Assembly (NCBI GenBank): GCA_021792255.1
Contig: JAJYUZ010000003.1
Span: 201,405 to 265,404 of the forward strand
From: Thermoplasmata archaeon
Lineage (GTDB): Archaea > Thermoplasmatota > Thermoplasmata > Thermoplasmatales > GCA-001856825
DNA: 64,000 nucleotides
Direction: 5' to 3'
Below, in pieces: positions 59,447 through 64,000 of the stretch (the stretch's first letter is position 1; every line of letters begins with the position of its first letter). A model generated the notes under the pieces. The model did no database searches, had not been told where the DNA came from, and saw nothing but the letters and a program-made list of their open reading frames with translations. The position numbers were made by a program, and so were the translations under genes.

Positions 59447-60411
59447 ACGGAGACCTAGGGATAAAATTGGAGGAGTACCGGATCTGGGCCTTAACGTTGG
59501 GACGCTACTCATCGTCGACCGTAACAAGGTCCGTGAGGAGGATAAGGGAGCTCTCGAAGGCGATCGACGTCCTGAGACCGACGCAGAAGCAGGTCCTTGA
59601 CTTCTTTGCAAGGGAGGCAGAGAAGGGGATGAAGCCCCATACCATGAACAACCAGAGGAAGGACCTCGCGTCCTGGTTCAGGTTCCTGGGAATAAAGATA
59701 CAGCTCCCCGTTTTCAAGGAGCCTCCTCTCCCGGATCCATGGATACCCACGGACGATGAGGTGAAGAAGGTGCTTGCTGCGGCGGAGAGGTCGGGGGACA
59801 GGATGAGTTCCGCTAGGAACAAGGTTATGGTCGAGCTGCTCTTCTTCGGGGGGATAAGGATAGGCGAACTGATCAAGATAAACCTCACCGACCTCAGGTC
59901 CAACGGAATAAGGATAAGGAGCGAGAAGGGCGAGGCCGAGAGGATCATAGGACTGCCCGGGAGCATCATGGAGGAAATAGCGGAGTTCGTGAGATACTAC
60001 AGGTACAACAGCGACCCTGCCGCATTCTTCACCACCAGGGATGGCAGGATGAGCTATTACTATGCCAGGAACATCCTGAGCCGAATCGGTGCAAGGGCAG
60101 GGGTTCCGAGGTTCCATGCCCATGCTGCAAGGCACTGGTGCGCCACTGCGCTCCTGAGGGGGATTTTCGGCCAAAAACCCCTGGACATCCGCATGGTCCA
60201 AATCCATCTGGGCCACAGATCCCTGAGGACCACCCAGAGGTATACTCACGTAACCCAGGAGGAAGTTGCGGAACAGGTAAGGGGGAGGCTCGCGGACTTT
60301 TTTCGAGTCGATGAAGAAATGAATTTAGGCACGATGAAAGTCGAATCCGAACCAGAACCAAGTGGGGCTGCCCGGATTTGGACCGGGGTCACAGACTCCC
60401 AAAGCCCGTAG
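59443..60411 (+). CDS. int: Tyrosine recombinase / integrase
   Basis: A 322-residue tyrosine recombinase, XerA/XerD-like. An N-terminal SAM-like core-binding domain (residues 1-90) precedes the catalytic domain with Arg139 (FGGIRIGELIKI), the HxxR pair His227/Arg230 (HAHAARHW), His258 (LGHRSLR) and the nucleophile Tyr267 (TTQRYTHV). The last 16 residues are encoded by the 3' part of tRNA-Pro (60363 on), placing the attachment site at the end of the gene. All catalytic residues are present, so the enzyme may still be active. Confidence 0.92.
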   Translation: MNGDLGIKLEEYRIWALTLGRYSSSTVTRSVRRIRELSKAIDVLRPTQKQVLDFFAREAEKGMKPHTMNNQRKDLASWFRFLGIKIQLPVFKEPPLPDPWIPTDDEVKKVLAAAERSGDRMSSARNKVMVELLFFGGIRIGELIKINLTDLRSNGIRIRSEKGEAERIIGLPGSIMEEIAEFVRYYRYNSDPAAFFTTRDGRMSYYYARNILSRIGARAGVPRFHAHAARHWCATALLRGIFGQKPLDIRMVQIHLGHRSLRTTQRYTHVTQEEVAEQVRGRLADFFRVDEEMNLGTMKVESEPEPSGAARIWTGVTDSQSP

Positions 60412-60435
60412 GATACCAAGCTACCCCACAGCCCC
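60363..60435 (-). tRNA. tRNA-Pro (anticodon TGG), attachment site of the integrative element
   Basis: A 73-base tRNA on the minus strand. Acceptor GGGGCTG pairs with CAGCCCC, discriminator A; the anticodon loop TTTGGGA carries TGG. Two deviations: the anticodon stem CGGGC/GTCTG has two G-U pairs, and the T loop reads TCCAAAT instead of TTCAAAT (C at position 55). The integrase gene ends inside the 3' half, so that half could come from the element. It probably still works as a tRNA, but I cannot exclude damage. Confidence 0.85.
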
Positions 60436-60478
60436 TTCCGACCTTATTTTCATTCGGTTTATATTCCTTTCCACGGGA

Positions 60479-61039
60479 TCAGTTTTTCATTTTCTTTTTT
60501 ATTATTCTTGATATATTGTCCAGTACCTCTTTCCTTCCCCGATCCGCATTTACTTCAATACCAAAATTGAATTCTGTTGATTTCTTGTGTACCATTCTCG
60601 TTTCGTTTTCTCCAAGAGAGCTCCTCCTGGAAGCATCTCTTCGCATGCACACTTCCAGAGGGACCGCGAGTGTTATCACTATGCCCTCAAACTCTTTCAG
60701 CCGCCCAATCAAATCAAGAATAACACTCTTGTAATAGAAATTTCCGTCAAAAATTACGGGCAATCCGTTTTCAAGTTGCATCATTGATTCCTTCGCCGCA
60801 ATTTCATTAACTCTCAAGAAACTCATTTCCGAAATATAGCCATCTTCCCATTCTTCGAGATTGAATTTTTCAAGAATTTCATCTATAGAGATGTGGTGAG
60901 CATTGTAATCTCTGGCTAATTCCTTGGAGATTGTTGTTTTCCCAGCCCCCAAAGGACCTCTGATTATGACGAAGAATGCTTGATGCACCTTTTCACTACC
61001 TTGATTAATTCCTTTTAGTGCCACAACTTTCCCAGCCAT
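60479..61039 (-). CDS. P-loop kinase-like protein
   Basis: A 186-residue P-loop NTPase of the adenylate-kinase or AAA_33 type. Walker A is IIRGPLGAGKTTISKELA (about residues 27-44), followed by HISIDEILEKF (lid start), FDGNFYYKSVILDLI and a lid-like CMRRDASRRSSLGE near residue 130. The substrate could be a nucleoside, a sugar or an RNA end. It stands between tRNA-Pro and the aMBF1 gene, divergent from the latter. Confidence 0.75.
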   Translation of the reverse strand: MAGKVVALKGINQGSEKVHQAFFVIIRGPLGAGKTTISKELARDYNAHHISIDEILEKFNLEEWEDGYISEMSFLRVNEIAAKESMMQLENGLPVIFDGNFYYKSVILDLIGRLKEFEGIVITLAVPLEVCMRRDASRRSSLGENETRMVHKKSTEFNFGIEVNADRGRKEVLDNISRIIKKKMKN

Positions 61040-61072
61040 TAAAATTATCTACTAATTGTCGCTTCTAAGACC

Positions 61073-61507
61073 ATGAACTGTGAATTGTGTGGAAATGTGA
61101 TGGACCGCTACCACGAAGTCATCATAGACGGAGTGACGATGAAGGTCTGTCATGACTGCGCGAAATATGGAAAGGAGGTCAATAAGAAACCGGTCGCAGT
61201 CCAGAGGGAACAGATTCCACAAACCGTTCAGAAGAAAAATTTTATTCACGTGCCTCCGCCCCCTCCACCAAGAAGGAAGGCTGCAGGCAACCCTGAAGAT
61301 ACGGAAGAACCGATCATTGATTTTGGCAAGTCAATAAAGAAGAGACGGGAGGAGATGGGTCTGTCCCAGGAAGAGCTAGCAAACAAATTGCAGGAAAAGA
61401 AGAACCTGGTCGCTAAGATAGAGAGGGAAGAGATCAAGCCCGATAAACAAACCGCAAGAAAGATTGAGAAACTGATGGGCATAAAGATCCTTGAGAAGGT
61501 CCAGTGA
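61073..61507 (+). CDS. Archaeal multiprotein bridging factor aMBF1
   Basis: A 144-residue transcription factor. The N-terminal zinc ribbon is CELCGNVMDRYHEVIIDGVTMKVCHDC (about residues 3-29), a proline-rich linker follows (VPPPPPPRRK), and the C-terminal XRE-type helix-turn-helix is DFGKSIKKRREEMGLSQEELANKLQEKKNLVAKIEREEIKPD (about 82-124). aMBF1 is broadly conserved in archaea and associates with translation and transcription machinery. Confidence 0.93.
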   Translation: MNCELCGNVMDRYHEVIIDGVTMKVCHDCAKYGKEVNKKPVAVQREQIPQTVQKKNFIHVPPPPPPRRKAAGNPEDTEEPIIDFGKSIKKRREEMGLSQEELANKLQEKKNLVAKIEREEIKPDKQTARKIEKLMGIKILEKVQ

Positions 61508-61558
61508 AGATCCCGAGTCTTATTGCGACTCTCTCTGCAACTTGTCCTATTCTTTGAG

Positions 61559-63058
61559 TCACTTCATTGGAGGGAACAGGATTACTTCCTTTATCGAAGT
61601 CTGATCTGTGAACAGCATTGAAGGTCTATCAATGGATATTCCGATTCCAGCAGTGGGAGGCATTCCGTACTCCATTGCCCCGATAAATTCCTCATCGAAT
61701 GGAGGGGCCTCTTCGTCTCCCTTCTTCCTCTCTGTTTCTTGATCTTCAAACATTTTCCTCTGGTACATAGGATCTGTGAGCTCTGAATATGAGTTGGCGA
61801 CTTCCATTTTTCCAACGTACAGTTCGAATCTCTCCGCGAGAAGCGGATTCCCTCTCTTTATCTTTGTCAGGGGGCACATGTATGCGGGAAAATCCATGAT
61901 GAAAGTTGGCTGTACGGTCTTGCTCTTCAGGTACTTGTCAAAGAGTGAATCTGCCACATGGTACGGGTCCGGATGTTTCAGCTCAAGTTTCTCCGCTTTG
62001 TTGATCTTCTCTGCCTCTTCATCCGACATCGTAGAGACATCAGTTCCCATAATGTTCTTCAGTTGTTCCACCCAGTACATTCTTGCAAACGGAGGCGTGA
62101 AATCTACAGTCTCGCCCTGATACTTGATTTTCAGAGTTCCAAACGTCTTGAGTACGAAGGAACTCAACATATCTTCCATCATTTTCATGAAAGTTTCATA
62201 GTCGCTGTAAGCTTCATAGTATTCTATTTGAGTGAATTCTGGATTGTGAGTCGTATCTGCATCCTCATTCCTGAAGTCTTTTGAGACTTCGTAGACACGC
62301 TCTGCGCCGCCGATGATCAATCTTTTCAAATACAGCTCGTCCGAAATCCTGAGGAACATCTGTTTGTCATCCAGGGTATGATAGGTCGTCTTGAACGGTT
62401 TGGCCTTGGCACCACCGTAGACGTCTTGCAGAATTGGAGTCTCTACTTCGATTCCTCCTCTCGAATCGAGGGTATCTCGAACGTGACGTAAGAATTTTGA
62501 TCGTATCTCAAAAGTTCTAAGGACTTCCTGATTCATCATCAGGTCCACGTGTCTGTACCTGTACCTAGCTTCCGTGTCCGTCAGCCCTTGCCACTTATTC
62601 GGCAGAGTTCTCAACGTTTTTGAGAGCATGGTAATTTCTCTGACTCCAACGCTGATCTCTCCCCTCTTGCTTTTCATTACTATTCCTCTGATTCCTAGGG
62701 TATCGCCTATGGAGGAGTTAGCTAGTACCAGGAGTGATTTCTGGTCTAGTTCGTTGTTCCGAACCAGCGACTGAATCTTCCCCGACCGGTCCTGGATATC
62801 TATGAAGGTTATTCCACCCATCTGCCTCATTTGCATTGCCCTACCTGCCATACTAACTTCCTTCCCTTCCATTTCATCAAAATTGTCCTTGATCTCCTTT
62901 GCGTGGTGGGTGACCGCATAAGAATACGGGTATGGTTCTATTCCAGCCATTCTTAGGGCATTTATACTCTCGAGCTTCGCCTCGTCTATAGTGGAAATAA
63001 TACCACCTCGGTACGAATTAATGTGCGTAGCATTGTCACTATCATAAACTTCATTCAC
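61559..63058 (-). CDS. lysS: Lysyl-tRNA synthetase, class II
   Basis: Class II LysRS of about 499 residues: OB-fold anticodon domain (VSMAGRAMQMRQMGGITFIDIQDRSGKIQ) and catalytic domain with motif 2 (FRNEDADTTHNPEFTQIEYYEAY) and motif 3 (GIGISIDRPSMLFTDQTSIKEVILFPP). Most euryarchaea use a class I enzyme, but Thermoplasmatales have the class II form. The start is uncertain: the frame extends to 63118, overlapping gfcR by 26 bases, while GTG at 63058 gives a more typical N-terminus. The two genes are co-directional and probably one operon. Confidence 0.93.
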   Translation of the reverse strand: MNEVYDSDNATHINSYRGGIISTIDEAKLESINALRMAGIEPYPYSYAVTHHAKEIKDNFDEMEGKEVSMAGRAMQMRQMGGITFIDIQDRSGKIQSLVRNNELDQKSLLVLANSSIGDTLGIRGIVMKSKRGEISVGVREITMLSKTLRTLPNKWQGLTDTEARYRYRHVDLMMNQEVLRTFEIRSKFLRHVRDTLDSRGGIEVETPILQDVYGGAKAKPFKTTYHTLDDKQMFLRISDELYLKRLIIGGAERVYEVSKDFRNEDADTTHNPEFTQIEYYEAYSDYETFMKMMEDMLSSFVLKTFGTLKIKYQGETVDFTPPFARMYWVEQLKNIMGTDVSTMSDEEAEKINKAEKLELKHPDPYHVADSLFDKYLKSKTVQPTFIMDFPAYMCPLTKIKRGNPLLAERFELYVGKMEVANSYSELTDPMYQRKMFEDQETERKKGDEEAPPFDEEFIGAMEYGMPPTAGIGISIDRPSMLFTDQTSIKEVILFPPMK

Positions 63059-63092
63059 CACTGTTATGGAACAAACTGACCGCGCCGAATCA

Positions 63093-63683
63093 TTACTTGA
63101 GCAACCTAGCTCTGACAAGAGACCTCAGCGGAACTCCGTCGATTTCGTCCTTTACCGTTTTGTTCGTTAGAACCACGACAAGTATTGGGTTTCCTTTCTC
63201 CTTCTTTACTGCGCTCAGTGCTTTGGAAATTGTTTCCCCAGTGCTCACAACATCATCGACCAGCACGACGTTCTTTCCGGAGATATCGGCGTAGTTACTA
63301 GAAAATGTTCCCTCTCCCTTTGTGGTTATTGATCGGTAAATTCCGAGTTCCGTTCCGAGAATGTCAGAAAGGAAGGTTGCATAGGGTATTCCATTGATCG
63401 TTATACCGACAATAGTGTCTATTTCCTTCTCCAGTCTCTGAGTTTCTTCCTCAATTATATCTGCCATTATTTCGGCAATATTGTAGATTCTGTTTGAATA
63501 GACCCCGATGCTTCTCCACCCTATCTTGACATCCCCGGGAGCCTTCTCAATCTTCGATTCGCCGCTGAGCAACCAAATTATGGTATTAACGGAAAGGTGC
63601 ATCTCGGTAGCAATATCTTTGTCATTCATCCCTTTCTGCTTGAGTTGTTTTGCAGACTCTGCTAGTTCTTCGATACTCTTCAT
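63093..63683 (-). CDS. gfcR: GfcR-type transcriptional regulator (PRT domain with HTH)
   Basis: A 196-residue protein with an N-terminal helix-turn-helix (ELAESAKQLKQKGMNDKDIATEMHLSVNTIIWLLSG) and a C-terminal phosphoribosyltransferase-like domain holding the PRPP motif VVLVDDVVSTGETISKAL. This is the orotate phosphoribosyltransferase-like GfcR family, shown in haloarchaea to regulate sugar metabolism. GGTGAT lies just before ATG 63683, which I prefer to the ATG at 63695. It may regulate itself or other genes; an inverted repeat lies upstream. Confidence 0.88.
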   Translation of the reverse strand: MKSIEELAESAKQLKQKGMNDKDIATEMHLSVNTIIWLLSGESKIEKAPGDVKIGWRSIGVYSNRIYNIAEIMADIIEEETQRLEKEIDTIVGITINGIPYATFLSDILGTELGIYRSITTKGEGTFSSNYADISGKNVVLVDDVVSTGETISKALSAVKKEKGNPILVVVLTNKTVKDEIDGVPLRSLVRARLLK

Positions 63684-63707
63684 ATTTATCACCATTCAGC
63701 ACTCATA

Positions 63708-63745
63708 GGGGTCATCACAGCCTTAGCTCAGCTGACCCTTATATC
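63708..63745 (-). promoter_or_regulatory. gfcR promoter region with inverted repeat
   Basis: A GATATAAG TATA box (63738-63745 on the minus strand) lies near a GGGTCA (63709-63714) and TGACCC (63733-63738) inverted repeat, which would span the transcription start. It could be a self-regulatory operator for GfcR. The stem is only 6 bases. Confidence 0.35.
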
Positions 63746-63867
63746 ATCACACATTCCAATATGTATTAAGAATATAAACTCTTTTTTGGGGATGAATCAC
63801 TAAGAGCCTTGCTTTTGGCATCTGTATTGCGCTCTAATTCAATTTATAGCCGTAGAGGAGGTGAGGG

Positions 63868-64000
63868 ATGTACAGTGCTTATGCACTATGGCACACAGCT
63901 AAAATATCAGCAGGTGATGTTCAGAGCGTGCACACTGTTTTGGACTCAAGAATTTTGGACGCTAACGCGCAGTTTTCGGGGGTCAACATGGAAGCACTCA
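63868..64000 (+). CDS. Start of an unidentified gene (3' partial)
   Basis: An open frame from ATG 63868 to the right edge (44 codons), reading MYSAYALWHTAKISAGDVQ and then a region with VLDSRILDAN. A strong AGGAGGTGA site (63855-63863) precedes it at the right distance. Too little is visible to assign a family. Confidence 0.6.
   Translation, partial: MYSAYALWHTAKISAGDVQSVHTVLDSRILDANAQFSGVNMEAL

Larger units (their letters stand above)
57418..60435 (+). mobile_element. Decayed integrative element ending in tRNA-Pro
   Basis: A run of seven plus-strand genes, nearly all joined by 4-base ATGA overlaps, ends with a tyrosine integrase whose 3' end lies inside tRNA-Pro (minus strand). This is the standard arrangement of archaeal elements integrated in tRNA genes. 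Codon use in the integrase and its neighbours is visibly richer in G and C than in the surrounding chromosome. The left end is cut within a gene at about 57418, and no second copy of the tRNA 3' end is visible there, so the element has probably lost its left part. Confidence 0.75.

Noticed and set aside
59509-60249. 246-codon minus-strand ORF opposite the integrase
   Set aside because: It is open because the integrase is GC-rich and has few antisense stops; proline-rich, no known fold, and opposite to a gene with a full catalytic residue set.
1-64000. CRISPR arrays and rRNA genes
   Set aside because: I looked for regularly spaced direct repeats and for conserved rRNA segments on both strands and saw none.

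Overview
The window reads as a chromosomal segment of an archaeon, most likely a member of the Thermoplasmata or a close relative. Support comes from archaeal-type translation genes (L15e, S12, S7, EF-2, EF-1 alpha, S10, aMBF1), a split cobalamin-independent methionine synthase, the archaeal HMG-CoA synthase/thiolase/DUF35 set, a GfcR-type regulator, Sulfolobus-like acryloyl-CoA reductase, secreted proteins with the GLPSGT-W repeat common in Thermoplasmatales, and TATA boxes about 25 bases before many starts (leaderless mRNAs) mixed with GGTGA-type ribosome binding sites inside operons. I cannot name a genus.

Layout. 1-10.8 kb: metE pair, acryloyl-CoA reductase, L15e, adenosine-specific kinase, small hypotheticals, an MFS transporter and both glycine dehydrogenase (gcvP) subunits, then tRNA-Leu. 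11.3-13.9 kb: an aquaporin gene split by an intact IS607-family element (serine recombinase plus TnpB); both halves can be read and rejoin exactly. 14-27.6 kb: general metabolism and transport (MBL hydrolase, CDGSH protein, pirin, D-2-hydroxyacid dehydrogenase, flavin protein, S9 and M20 peptidases, TauE/SafE exporter, ABC exporter, secreted repeat protein).

27.9-37.6 kb is the most striking part: a dissimilatory sulfite reductase island. One minus-strand operon reads tusA-dsrA-dsrB-dsrM-dsrK-uroporphyrinogen III methyltransferase-precorrin-2 dehydrogenase. It is flanked by two divergent DsrE-like genes, a CbiA-type amidase (probable DsrN, with no canonical start codon) and a canonical two-cysteine dsrC. 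Together these supply the enzyme, its siroheme amide cofactor, the DsrC trisulfide carrier, the membrane DsrMK reductase and sulfur carriers. Sat, AprAB, DsrD, DsrL and DsrJOP are not in the window, so the direction of the pathway is open. DsrA lacks one ferredoxin cysteine and DsrB has an unusual cysteine pattern.

38-56.7 kb: tRNA-Asp, aldo/keto reductase, mevalonate-pathway operon (with a thiolase that lacks the standard catalytic residues), membrane FKBP, EamA transporter, two tandem paralogs of unknown function, the str-type translation operon, hemerythrin-like protein, methyltransferase, RHH regulator and secreted or membrane proteins. 56.8-60.4 kb: two gene remnants (ridA and a GNAT acetyltransferase), then a left-truncated integrative element whose ATGA-coupled genes end in a tyrosine integrase overlapping tRNA-Pro. 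60.5-64 kb: an adenylate-kinase-like P-loop protein, aMBF1, lysyl-tRNA synthetase, GfcR, and the start of an unidentified gene running off the edge.
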